NCBI GenBank assembly: GCA_023248615.1
Contig: JAHFEI010000045.1
Location: forward strand, 1-10,809
DNA: 10,809 nucleotides
Reading direction: 5' to 3'
DNA from: Nitrospinales bacterium
Lineage (GTDB): Bacteria; Nitrospinota_A; UBA7883; JACRGQ01
Under the pieces are notes generated by a model. The model searched no databases and was not told the DNA's origin. It was given only the letters and a program-made list of their open reading frames with translations. Positions 1 to 6,667 of the stretch are shown in pieces. Made by a program: the position numbers and the translations under genes. Positions within the stretch are counted from its first letter, which is position 1. Each line of letters begins with the position of its first letter.

Positions 1-58
1 TCCCAAGCCTCCTCATCTCCTTCACTATGGCGGCGCCTTCCTTGCCGTCTCCGGTTTA
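1..58 (-). pseudogene. Continuation of the binding protein beyond an in-frame TAA
   Basis: After the TAA at 56-58 the same reading frame continues without a break to the left edge and reads TGDGKEGAAIVKEMRRLG. This is the expected next segment after KPDAVI in type 1 binding proteins, where a strand ending in a hydrophobic or aromatic residue leads into a glycine-rich turn and a helix. TAA differs by one base from TAT or TAC (Tyr) and from TTA (Leu). The frame is seen directly; that the codon was once sense is inferred from the family pattern. The true 3' end lies outside the window. Confidence 0.75.
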
Positions 59-979
59 AATAACCGCATCGGGCTTGTTCTTTACAAGTTTTTTCAACTG
101 CGCCGGGATGCTGGTCTCGTCCTGTTGCACGTTGTTGGCGGAATCATTCGGGTAGAGGTACAGTTCATCGGTAAGCACGGCGTTCTGCTTTGCTACCTCA
201 GCCTTGAAAGCCGCTGAAAGCTGTATTGAGTAGTCATTGACCACGGAAGTGAATATCGCAAACTTCTTCCACTTCCTCTCACTCACCACATACTCGACCA
301 AACGATGGATGGCATAGTTGTCGTTCAGGGTATTGCGGAAGTTGTACGGGCCGCTATCCCCCAGCCGCCGCCTTGAGCCGGCGGAAATCAATATGAGCTG
401 GCCTTCATTTATTATCTTGGTGGCCGAAAAACTAACCTCGCCAGTCGGAGCGCCGATGACGCCCACAACATTTTGGTTGATAAACAGTTTCGCGCCATCC
501 TTTGCTCCATCCATTGACGCCTTCGTGTCGTAGACAACAAGGTCGAATTGCTGTTTTTTAATGCCACCGCTCTCGTTTATTTCATCGGAGGCCATTTCGG
601 AGCCATCCACAGTCTCTTTGCCAAAAAACTCCACGTCACCGACCAACGGTGCCAGCACCCCTATCCGGTTTGCACGGGGCTTTTCCTTCTCAATTTGAGC
701 CTCGGTCCTTTCCCCAAACCCGTATTCGGACGCGGCTTTTTCGGTCTGGTTCGGGTCAGTGATGGGAGTTTTAGTCGGGTCTTGCGATGCCTCTAGGAAC
801 TCCGCCTCGCGTTTCGCCCTTTTCTCCGCTACGGAAACATCCGGCAAAACGCCCCGCAATTCCTCCGCGCTTTTTTCGCCGGTTTGTGCATCTTTTTTAT
901 CGCTACACCCTAAAGAGGGGAGAGCAAGCGCCACCATAAGGGCTACCGGTATCAACCCTGCGCGTCCAAAACGTAAAAT
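56..979 (-). CDS. Periplasmic binding protein type 1 (LivJ-like) lipoprotein, 3' part cut by in-frame stop
   Basis: The protein is a type 1 periplasmic ligand-binding protein of the branched-chain amino acid receptor (LivJ, PF13458) kind. It has a lipoprotein-like signal (hydrophobic stretch ending LPSLGC), a charged linker of about 80 residues, then the fold's start, IGVLAPLVGDVEFFGKETVDG, broken here as IGVLAPLVGD and VEFFGKETVDG, followed by ASDEINESGG and GVIGAPTGEVSFSATKIINE. The ligand is not predictable. The start is uncertain. The longest frame opens at 1159 but overlaps the divergent gene at 1065, which has a strong ribosome site. The best signal peptide begins at the ATT codon 977-979 (MLRFGRAGLIPV), six bases after a G run; TTG at 953-955 is the other option. 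The frame stops at TAA 56-58 but homologous-looking sequence continues in frame to the window edge. The gene may be a pseudogene or carry a sequence error. The family is clear; the start and intactness are not. Confidence 0.75.
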   Translation of the reverse strand: MLRFGRAGLIPVALMVALALPSLGCSDKKDAQTGEKSAEELRGVLPDVSVAEKRAKREAEFLEASQDPTKTPITDPNQTEKAASEYGFGERTEAQIEKEKPRANRIGVLAPLVGDVEFFGKETVDGSEMASDEINESGGIKKQQFDLVVYDTKASMDGAKDGAKLFINQNVVGVIGAPTGEVSFSATKIINEGQLILISAGSRRRLGDSGPYNFRNTLNDNYAIHRLVEYVVSERKWKKFAIFTSVVNDYSIQLSAAFKAEVAKQNAVLTDELYLYPNDSANNVQQDETSIPAQLKKLVKNKPDAVI

Positions 980-1064
980 ATTTTGCCCCCCACACCTTAT
1001 TTTGGGGTAGAGTAGTCGAATGATAAAAGCGGTCTTGGCAAGTAATTTATAAAGGAGAAGGGCT

Positions 1065-1721
1065 TTGTTGTACTTAAAGAGGTTATTAATCATTTCAATC
1101 TCCATAATTTCCATTTTTATTGCTCCAAAATCGTATGCCGTAGCAGGCTCCGATGACATGGTTGATGTCCCTGAAGGGAACTTTCAGTCCGGTACAAGCA
1201 AAAAAACCGTGACCGCAAATGTCGGAAAGTTCAGCATCGACAAATTTGAGGTCACGAACGCACAATATCACACCTTTAAAAAGGAATTCAATGTTCCTGC
1301 GGGAAAAGAAAAGAACCCTGTCGGGGAAATCTCGTACTTTGAAGCCGAAGCCTATTGCAAGTCTGTAGGCAAAAGACTCCCCACCCGCAATGAGTGGGAA
1401 AAGGCGGCGAGGGGCACTGACGGCAGGCTTTATCCCTGGGGCAACAAATTTGACCCTACAAAAGCGAATACAGTCGAATCGGAAAAAGGCGGTTCCACTC
1501 CTGTGGGAAGCTTCGAAAAGGGCAAGAGTCCGTATGGCGCGATGGATATGGCCGGCAACGTTTGGGAATGGGTTGACGAATGGGAAGGCGCGGACAAAAA
1601 ATACAGGCTGGCTCTTGGCGGCTCCTATTTTGACGATGCGGAAAACGCCTCGGTTGTCTCTATTCTCAAGAGCATCCCGGACGATATGCACGAGTACGTG
1701 GGATTCCGTTGCGCAAAGTAA
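1065..1721 (+). CDS. Secreted SUMF1/FGE-fold protein without catalytic cysteines
   Basis: This 218-residue protein belongs to the formylglycine-generating-enzyme-like family (PF03781). It starts at TTG (1065-1067, possibly 1068) seven bases after the strong site AGGAG at 1053-1057. A Sec signal peptide covers residues 1-25 (KRLLIISISIISIFIAP, then SYA). Family landmarks follow in order: VPEGNFQSG (35-43), DKFEVTNAQY (59-68), GKRLPTRNEWEKAARG (102-117), YPWG (123-126), DMAGNVWEW (161-169), GGSY (185-188) and GFRCA (213-217). In true FGE the GGSY segment is followed by the two active-site cysteines; here it reads GGSYFDDAENA, so sulfatase-activating activity is unlikely. Such members usually act as structural or binding modules in the envelope. 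A lipoprotein gene follows after about 40 bases and is probably co-transcribed. Confidence 0.88.
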   Translation: MLYLKRLLIISISIISIFIAPKSYAVAGSDDMVDVPEGNFQSGTSKKTVTANVGKFSIDKFEVTNAQYHTFKKEFNVPAGKEKNPVGEISYFEAEAYCKSVGKRLPTRNEWEKAARGTDGRLYPWGNKFDPTKANTVESEKGGSTPVGSFEKGKSPYGAMDMAGNVWEWVDEWEGADKKYRLALGGSYFDDAENASVVSILKSIPDDMHEYVGFRCAK

Positions 1722-1761
1722 TTTAGCCCAAATATTGGCAAGCTGACTGGAGATGGAGAAA

Positions 1762-2196
1762 ATGAACCGTACAGCAAGGCTGTGGGCAGTGTCGTTGTTT
1801 CTCGCTTTCGGTATACTTTTTACCGGGTGCTCGGAAAAGATGGGGACACCCGACAGCCAGGACAACTCAAAACAAACGGCGGTGAGCAGCTTCTACTCCC
1901 CCAAGCCTGAAGACATAGTAAAAGACCCGGATACCGGTCTTGATGTCGTCAAAGACATTTTAAATATCACCTTCTCCAAGAAAATGGACGAGACCGCCAT
2001 TAAAAAGGTCGTCTCGTCCATCAATGGAGAAATAGTAGGCCAAGACAAGGCCGCAAGGCTCTATCAGGTGCGCATCAAAGGCGCAAACCTTGAGGATATC
2101 GACAAGCTGGGGAAACAGCTCCTCGCCCAGAAAGGCATTGAGCTTACCGCCAGGGATACGGTATCCGTACACGTTGACCCCTACTACGTCAGGTAG
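1762..2196 (+). CDS. Small lipoprotein resembling a subtilase pro-domain
   Basis: The start at ATG 1762 is preferred because GGAG at 1749-1752 lies nine bases upstream; the in-frame ATG at 1753 directly abuts that site. The product of about 144 residues has a lipoprotein signal ending FTGC, with Cys at residue 23, then a polar linker. The C-terminal 85 residues have the pattern of the N-terminal pro-domain or inhibitor I9-like module found before S8 (subtilisin) proteases: DILNITFSKKMDETAIKKVV, then SSINGEIVG, then LYQVRIKG and an EDIDKLGKQL helix. No protease domain follows; the frame ends in TAG at 2194-2196. The module could be a free-standing protease inhibitor or a scaffold. The lipoprotein call is firm; the fold call is inferred from pattern only. 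The 3' end overlaps the convergent lipoprotein gene by eight bases. Confidence 0.82.
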   Translation: MNRTARLWAVSLFLAFGILFTGCSEKMGTPDSQDNSKQTAVSSFYSPKPEDIVKDPDTGLDVVKDILNITFSKKMDETAIKKVVSSINGEIVGQDKAARLYQVRIKGANLEDIDKLGKQLLAQKGIELTARDTVSVHVDPYYVR

Positions 2197-2566
2197 CCGG
2201 GGTAGCCGCCGGGGTATTCGGAGTAGCCGGGGCGTTGGGGACTATTTCCAGTTTGCGCAAGACCATGCCGACTTCCTTATTGTAAAACTCTACATAACCC
2301 ACAAGCTTCGGGTCTACGGCCTGTAAAGCCTCCAGCGCCTTCTTTGCCTGGGGAAACGGCACAACATCGCCAGCTTCAACCCTGATTACAGTGTTGGGGC
2401 CTTCCTGTTTGACTTCATAAACCTTCCATGACGGATTGACCTTCTGCAAGGCGCTCTCATATTTGGATTCCGGCCCGCTACTGCTACTGGAGCAGGAGGC
2501 CGCCGACAGGGTGGCAACTACGGCAACCACCGCTATCATCAGATTTTTTAACTTTGAGCTTTTCAT
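2189..2566 (-). CDS. Small lipoprotein of unknown function, last gene of the ABC/cytochrome operon
   Basis: I do not recognise this family. The start at ATG 2564-2566 follows AGGAGG by ten bases; a TTG at 2573-2575 is in frame but only two bases from that site. The 125-residue product has a short basic N-terminus, a hydrophobic core (MIAVVAVVATLSAASC) and a probable lipidated Cys at residue 25, followed by a serine run. The middle, YESALQKVNPSWKVYEVKQE to VGYVEFYNKEVGMVLRKLEI, alternates strands and helices and suggests a small folded envelope domain. The tail is a low-complexity Pro/Ala/Thr stretch encoded by tandem GC-rich repeats. It lies 20 bases after the cytochrome gene, so it is likely co-transcribed, and its stop lies inside the 3' end of the convergent gene. 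Confidence 0.82.
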   Translation of the reverse strand: MKSSKLKNLMIAVVAVVATLSAASCSSSSSGPESKYESALQKVNPSWKVYEVKQEGPNTVIRVEAGDVVPFPQAKKALEALQAVDPKLVGYVEFYNKEVGMVLRKLEIVPNAPATPNTPAATPAT

Positions 2567-2586
2567 GGTTATCAATTCCTCCTAAT

Positions 2587-2961
2587 TTACTGGGACATTT
2601 TTTTATCGTTTTCCTTCAAAAAGGAAACAATACTCTTTCTTGCCTCGTCATCTTCCACGCCTTTGAGGGTAGGCATTACGATATTGAACTTTTTCTTAAG
2701 TCCCAGCGCATCGGGGTCTCCCTTGGCTATCATATCCTTGGGGTCTTTAATCCAAGCAGAGAGCCAGTCCTCGGTACGCCTGGAAGTTACCCCCGAAAGC
2801 CCAGGTCCCACAAGCGTCTGCTCCGTCAACGTGTGGCACCTTTTGCAATACTTCTTAAAAAGCGCGCCGCCCGCTTCAACATCCTCGGCTCTTGCCGGGG
2901 CGGACAGGCCCAGCCATACCGCCACGGCAACTAGGATAATCCTACTGCAGGAATTTTTCAT
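2587..2961 (-). CDS. Small periplasmic cytochrome c (class I, monoheme)
   Basis: The protein has 124 residues with a Sec signal peptide (cleavage near APARA, residue 25), a single heme-binding motif CKRCH (C39, C42, H43), the conserved GPGLSGV segment (52-58), and a likely axial methionine in VMPTL (M96). The final helix, DDEARKSIVSFLKEN, matches the class I C-terminal helix. Size and motif order are typical of soluble electron carriers in the periplasm. The start ATG overlaps the stop of the upstream gene by four bases (ATGA, 2958-2961), so translation is probably coupled. Its partner is unknown. Its place inside an operon with a Gld-type ABC system is unusual. Family call is firm. Confidence 0.93.
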   Translation of the reverse strand: MKNSCSRIILVAVAVWLGLSAPARAEDVEAGGALFKKYCKRCHTLTEQTLVGPGLSGVTSRRTEDWLSAWIKDPKDMIAKGDPDALGLKKKFNIVMPTLKGVEDDEARKSIVSFLKENDKKMSQ

Positions 2962-3692
2962 TTATGTTTTTTCTTGGGCTTGGCATCTTCTTTCTTCGCG
3001 TCTTTGCCAGCGTCCCCATCTGCGCCACCGGTAAGGAATACCGTCTTGAGGCCAACACCGGAGCTTGTCCACAATATCTTGCCGCCCCTAACCTTCGGCA
3101 GGGCCTTGTCTATAATGTCTTTGGCCTTTTTCGCCGTGGCCATATCAATCTTTGGAGTCAAATCTTCTCCCTTGGTAAGTTCCTTCACATCGACTTCCGC
3201 ATCAAGGTTGCCCTCGCCGTCGACCTTGAATGTCACCACTCTCCACTCGCCCTTACCCAAATCGGAAAGTTCCTTTTTGGCCTTATCAAGCGATTCCTGC
3301 GAGATGCTTACGCCATCCTTCGGAGCGCCGCCGCCACCCTTCCTCTTTTCGAGTACAGACTGGTAGTTCTGCCTAACGGCGCCTAAAAGCCGGTCATCCT
3401 TTGTCTGGTCTGCATATATTTTGGACATCGTACCGGCAATGTTGAATATGAAATCCTGGTCCTCAGGCTTCACATCGGGGGATACGGCGTATCCCACCAT
3501 CTCTTTTATCTCATCGGGTACCTCGCTGGCTCTTGATTTGATAACCTCTGCCATGCCAGCTTGATCTTTCTTGTCGTATGCCTTTATGAAGGCCTGTCCA
3601 ACGCTTTCCTGTTCCGCCGCCACCGCTTGTGGAGCCAAGGCTGTAAACCCAAGGAAAATAAACGAAATTAAAAAAACCGCCAATTTATTCAT
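2958..3692 (-). CDS. Secreted protein of unknown function with Lys-rich tail
   Basis: I do not recognise this family. ATG 3690-3692 lies eight bases after GGGGAG and is chosen over the adjacent GTG at 3693-3695. The 244-residue product begins with a Sec signal peptide (MNKLAVFLISFIFLGFTALA, cleavage near AVA). A helical region of about 70 residues (GQAFIKAYDKKDQAGMAEVI and onward) precedes a glycine run, GGGGA. The C-terminal half, GEWRVVTFKVDGEGNLDAEV to GGKILWTSSGVGLKTVFLTG, looks like a mixed alpha/beta domain. The end is a highly charged Lys-rich tail, KKEDAKPKKKHK. It lies 18 bases after the DUF4340 gene and overlaps the cytochrome gene by four bases, so it is an integral operon member, probably a periplasmic partner. 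Confidence 0.85.
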   Translation of the reverse strand: MNKLAVFLISFIFLGFTALAPQAVAAEQESVGQAFIKAYDKKDQAGMAEVIKSRASEVPDEIKEMVGYAVSPDVKPEDQDFIFNIAGTMSKIYADQTKDDRLLGAVRQNYQSVLEKRKGGGGAPKDGVSISQESLDKAKKELSDLGKGEWRVVTFKVDGEGNLDAEVDVKELTKGEDLTPKIDMATAKKAKDIIDKALPKVRGGKILWTSSGVGLKTVFLTGGADGDAGKDAKKEDAKPKKKHK

Positions 3693-3710
3693 CACATTTG
3701 CTCCCCTATA

Positions 3711-4358
3711 CTAAATATCCTTCAAGTAAGCCCCAACCACCCTTATTATCCTCTCTTCCAGAGTCACAACCGACTTCTCGGAAGTCATAACCGCGTACAC
3801 ATATCCAGCCGGAGTGGCCTTCCCGACGTTAAGCGTCAGCGGAACGGAGCTACCGGCAGTCCACAAATGCACCTGCACTGCGGCAGGATCAAGCCCGTAT
3901 TTGTTCATGCCGCGCATGTCGTTCGCAACAAACTCCTTTATCTCGAATTTCTTGATTTCATCCAAAAACTCGTTAACCGTAGTATAGTCCGCTTTTGCGC
4001 CCTTTATAGTACCTTTTCTCCACTCGCTTTCCGTGTCCTTTACCAGCACAACCGTCTTCTCGGCGCTCCTTACTTCAATACGGTTGAGTTTGCTGTTGTC
4101 GAAGGACAATAACTCCCTGCTTCTCAATTCGTCCGCAACGCGCGGGATGGCGTTTATGATTTTTTCTTCCAGGATAAAGATGTTGTCGCGATCCGACATC
4201 GCACAGAAGTAACCCCGTTTTTCCGGGCTCCTGTTCCCTATATCCACCTTCACGGTGGCGCTGGAATCGCCGCTAAGCCAGAACAGGACAGAGGCCGAAG
4301 GCTTATCCAGCCCGTACTGGGAAAGCTTCTCCTTCTTCTCCGAAACAAACTCCTTCAC
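3711..4358 (-). CDS. DUF4340 protein, C-terminal part after an in-frame TAG
   Basis: This frame is the direct continuation of the upstream DUF4340 reading frame; the two are separated only by the TAG at 4359-4361. It opens with GTG (4356-4358) straight after the stop, with no ribosome-binding site, so independent translation is doubtful. It carries two DUF4340-type units (PF14238): KEFVSEKKEKLSQYGLDKPS with a following beta segment, and IKEFVANDMRGMNKYGLDPA with its own. Each unit has the KYGLD/QYGLD motif and a later GYVYAVM/GYFCAM strand, then an LEE helix. The last codon, TAG at 3711-3713, is a natural end, 18 bases before the next gene. The protein acts outside the membrane beside the GldG-like protein in related systems. 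Reading both parts as one 453-residue protein is the best interpretation. Confidence 0.8.
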   Translation of the reverse strand: MKEFVSEKKEKLSQYGLDKPSASVLFWLSGDSSATVKVDIGNRSPEKRGYFCAMSDRDNIFILEEKIINAIPRVADELRSRELLSFDNSKLNRIEVRSAEKTVVLVKDTESEWRKGTIKGAKADYTTVNEFLDEIKKFEIKEFVANDMRGMNKYGLDPAAVQVHLWTAGSSVPLTLNVGKATPAGYVYAVMTSEKSVVTLEERIIRVVGAYLKDI

Positions 4359-4361
4359 CTA
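4359..4361 (-). other. In-frame TAG inside the DUF4340 gene
   Basis: The codon separates FFANG from VKEFVSEKKEKLSQYGLD. Aligning the interrupted unit with the later unit (FLDEIKKFEIKEFVAND) places the stop opposite Glu of FEIKEFV, and GAG to TAG is one base change. No base is gained or lost around it. Confidence 0.85.
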
Positions 4362-5072
4362 GCCATTGGCAAAGAAGCCTATAAACTCAAAAAGCTTGTT
4401 ATGGTCGGCGCGCGTCTGCATCGGCTTCTCAACGCGCCATTGCCCGTCGTCACCAAGTTTGAACAGCATGGAGGAATCGGGGTGGACGATGGACACCTGG
4501 TCCACCATGACGGGATTAAGCCTCAACACGGACTTGTCGCGGAAATAATAAACATCCTTGTCCGCCTCGGAGCGGGCATCAGCCAATACCCTGTATACCG
4601 GTTTTTGCCCTTCCAACTGCGCGTATGCCACGCCCATGGTAGGCGCCCTGTTGCCGAACAGGATAGTATGCTCCTTAAGGTCCTTACCTACCTTAAGCGT
4701 TACGCGGATGGAAGGGGTGGCCAGGCCGAATTCTGCCAAGCGCTCGGGAGTAGGGTTCCTATCCATCACATATTCCGCGTCGTTCCTGGAATCGGTGACT
4801 TCCTTTATGAACTTCTCTACCGCCCCGTTGTTGGCCATGGTTTGGACGGGGGAGATGATTTTCCATCCCTTGTCCCATCTCTCCAGTTCCATATTGCCAG
4901 ATTCCCTTTTCATGGAAATGGCAAGCACCTGCTCAGCCCTAAAAGGAAGTAGCTTGGAGGCCTCTTCTTTTTTCTGTTCGGTTTCCTTGGTGGATTTGGA
5001 GTCGATTAGCGTGTAGCCCCCCACCGCCACCAGGACAATTATCCAAATGAAGGTAGTTTTAAAATATTTCAT
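4359..5072 (-). CDS. DUF4340 protein, N-terminal part ending at an in-frame TAG
   Basis: The protein begins with one N-terminal membrane anchor (residues 5-23, FKTTFIWIIVLVAVGGYTLI) and continues into the periplasm. The first DUF4340 unit covers about residues 40-185, with LPFRAEQVLAISMKR, GWKIISPVQTMANNGAVEKF, LAEFGLATPSIRVTL and GVAYAQLEG. A second unit starts near 195 (VMVDQVSIVHPDSSMLFKLG, WRVEKPMQTRADHNKLFEFI) and is cut at codon 238 by TAG. Family members read straight through this point, and the downstream frame continues the fold at once. The gene follows the GldG-like gene by 26 bases; DUF4340 genes commonly sit beside PF09822 genes. The frame, family and interruption are seen; that the break is a lesion rather than a natural end is inferred from the repeat alignment. 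Confidence 0.85.
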   Translation of the reverse strand: MKYFKTTFIWIIVLVAVGGYTLIDSKSTKETEQKKEEASKLLPFRAEQVLAISMKRESGNMELERWDKGWKIISPVQTMANNGAVEKFIKEVTDSRNDAEYVMDRNPTPERLAEFGLATPSIRVTLKVGKDLKEHTILFGNRAPTMGVAYAQLEGQKPVYRVLADARSEADKDVYYFRDKSVLRLNPVMVDQVSIVHPDSSMLFKLGDDGQWRVEKPMQTRADHNKLFEFIGFFANG

Positions 5073-5098
5073 CGCCTATCGTCCGCTGGCAAACAACA

Positions 5099-6661
5099 CT
5101 ACCTGAACCATCTTCTCTTGCTGTATATGCCAACGCCTACGAGCAGGATGGTGGACGGAACCATGATTACGGGAAGCCAGAAGATGGCTCTCCCCTGCGC
5201 CGCCGTAAGCACCACCGGCGTTACATCCTTCTTGTGTGCGCGGACGGCTACCAGGTCGGCCTCGTCCGCAAGCCAGCTTATCGTATTCATAAACAGGTCG
5301 CCGTTACCGGCAAGGTTGAAATTGGTGTTGCTTGCAAAGTCGGAATCCCCGACAAGTATGAACTTGCCGTATTTTGCCCTCTTGCCGCCTTCGGGGTCTT
5401 CCTTGCTCTCCACCGGTATGGTGGTTACGCTCATTATCGGGATGGGGCCGCGCTTATCGCTTCCCTCATCGTATGATACGTCGCCGCCCTCTAGCTGCTT
5501 CTTGTTCGTTTCGGACCAGCTGTTCGGCCCGGTTAGCGCCAACTGGTACCGCCCCTGCTTCGGGTCTTCATCTATGTACACGGACTCGGCTATCGGGAAA
5601 AATGAGATTAGCTTGAAATCCTGCGTAAGCGGATGTTTCTTGTGGTACGCGTAAACAACCGGAGTAAGGTTGTTGGCTCCGTACAGCTGGCTCTGCTGGT
5701 CTATTATCACGTCATTGTTCAGCTTAAAGCCATATTTCTCCAGCCATGTCCTGTACATTGGCGGATGTGCGGGGTCGATTTCGGCAAATATGGAGCCGCC
5801 CCTCTTATAGTAGGTGTCCAGCTTTTGCATTTCTTCGGCAACCAGGTCGCGATCCGGGCTGGCTATAACCACAACGGAAGCGTCCTCTGGCACCTCTTTG
5901 GACTGGGTAAGCATTAATTCCTTCACCACGAAGTTCTGGTTCAGCAACGCAGTGGCGGCGGCGCTATATCCGGTCTTGCCTGTGGAGGCCAAATCCTTTT
6001 CACCATGCCCCTTGACGAAATAAACCGTTTTCTGCCTTTCCTGCAACAACTTTATAAGGCCGTTGGTGATTGTCTCTTCCCTTTCATTCCCTATCTTCAC
6101 CTGCTTGGTGCCGGACATGAGCAACATTACGCGGTATTCCGAAACGCCGTATTTGCTTGCCTGCCCGGGGTTCTGGTCAGGGTCTATAAATGTGAAACTA
6201 AAGTTTTTGGAAAGCGTGGCATATTCTTCCAGTAAATCCCTTATGGTCTGGCGCTGCTTGGCGTGAACAGTGTTGGCCTCTGAGCGGTAGAACGCCACAG
6301 CCTTCACCGGAACAGTTAATGAAGAAACAATTTTTTTAGTCTGGGTGGAGAGGGTAAACCGCCCGCTCCTTGTGAGGTCGAGCCGCTTCTTGTGGGAATT
6401 CGCCAACGCGGCGGTAAAAACGATAATCACCATGAATATGGCGACCATGACCACCATATTTGCGCCGTACTTTGCGCTTTTCCTGGCAAGAAGTTTTTTG
6501 ATGTCGTCGAACCGGGCATAAAGCAGGAAGAGCGCGAGCATAAGCCCCACCCAAAGCAATCCCGCCGCCGTTAGCGTAACAGTTCCGGCAATGGCATAAA
6601 TGCTGATGCCAGCGGTTATAAAGGTGAAGGCCAGTACTGTCGGGATTATTATGCGGTACAT
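5099..6661 (-). CDS. GldG-like ABC transporter auxiliary membrane protein
   Basis: This 520-residue protein is the PF09822 (ABC_transp_aux, GldG-like) component of Gld-type ABC systems. Three membrane segments lie at about residues 3-24, 29-49 and 67-87. A large extracytoplasmic part follows and begins with the family motif DLTRSGRFTLSTQTKKIV (95-112), then a thioredoxin-like or GATase-like region with IDPDQNP (159-165), ERQKTVYFVKGHGEKD (208-223), VVVIASPD and YYKRGGSIFAEIDPA. Near the C-terminus are VGDSDFASN and a final membrane segment before the basic end SKRRWFR. The start ATG (6659-6661) is six bases after the permease stop; GGAGGG inside the permease end serves as its ribosome site. 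It probably forms the outer part of the transporter and passes force or substrate to periplasmic partners. The natural stop is TAG. Confidence 0.9.
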   Translation of the reverse strand: MYRIIIPTVLAFTFITAGISIYAIAGTVTLTAAGLLWVGLMLALFLLYARFDDIKKLLARKSAKYGANMVVMVAIFMVIIVFTAALANSHKKRLDLTRSGRFTLSTQTKKIVSSLTVPVKAVAFYRSEANTVHAKQRQTIRDLLEEYATLSKNFSFTFIDPDQNPGQASKYGVSEYRVMLLMSGTKQVKIGNEREETITNGLIKLLQERQKTVYFVKGHGEKDLASTGKTGYSAAATALLNQNFVVKELMLTQSKEVPEDASVVVIASPDRDLVAEEMQKLDTYYKRGGSIFAEIDPAHPPMYRTWLEKYGFKLNNDVIIDQQSQLYGANNLTPVVYAYHKKHPLTQDFKLISFFPIAESVYIDEDPKQGRYQLALTGPNSWSETNKKQLEGGDVSYDEGSDKRGPIPIMSVTTIPVESKEDPEGGKRAKYGKFILVGDSDFASNTNFNLAGNGDLFMNTISWLADEADLVAVRAHKKDVTPVVLTAAQGRAIFWLPVIMVPSTILLVGVGIYSKRRWFR

Positions 6662-6667
6662 TTTTAG

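Noticed and set aside
980..1159. Upstream extension of the binding-protein frame to 1159 or to the ATG at 1093 with a GGAG site
   Set aside because: It overlaps the divergent FGE-fold gene, which has a clear ribosome site and signal peptide, and would place about 60 residues before the lipoprotein cysteine.
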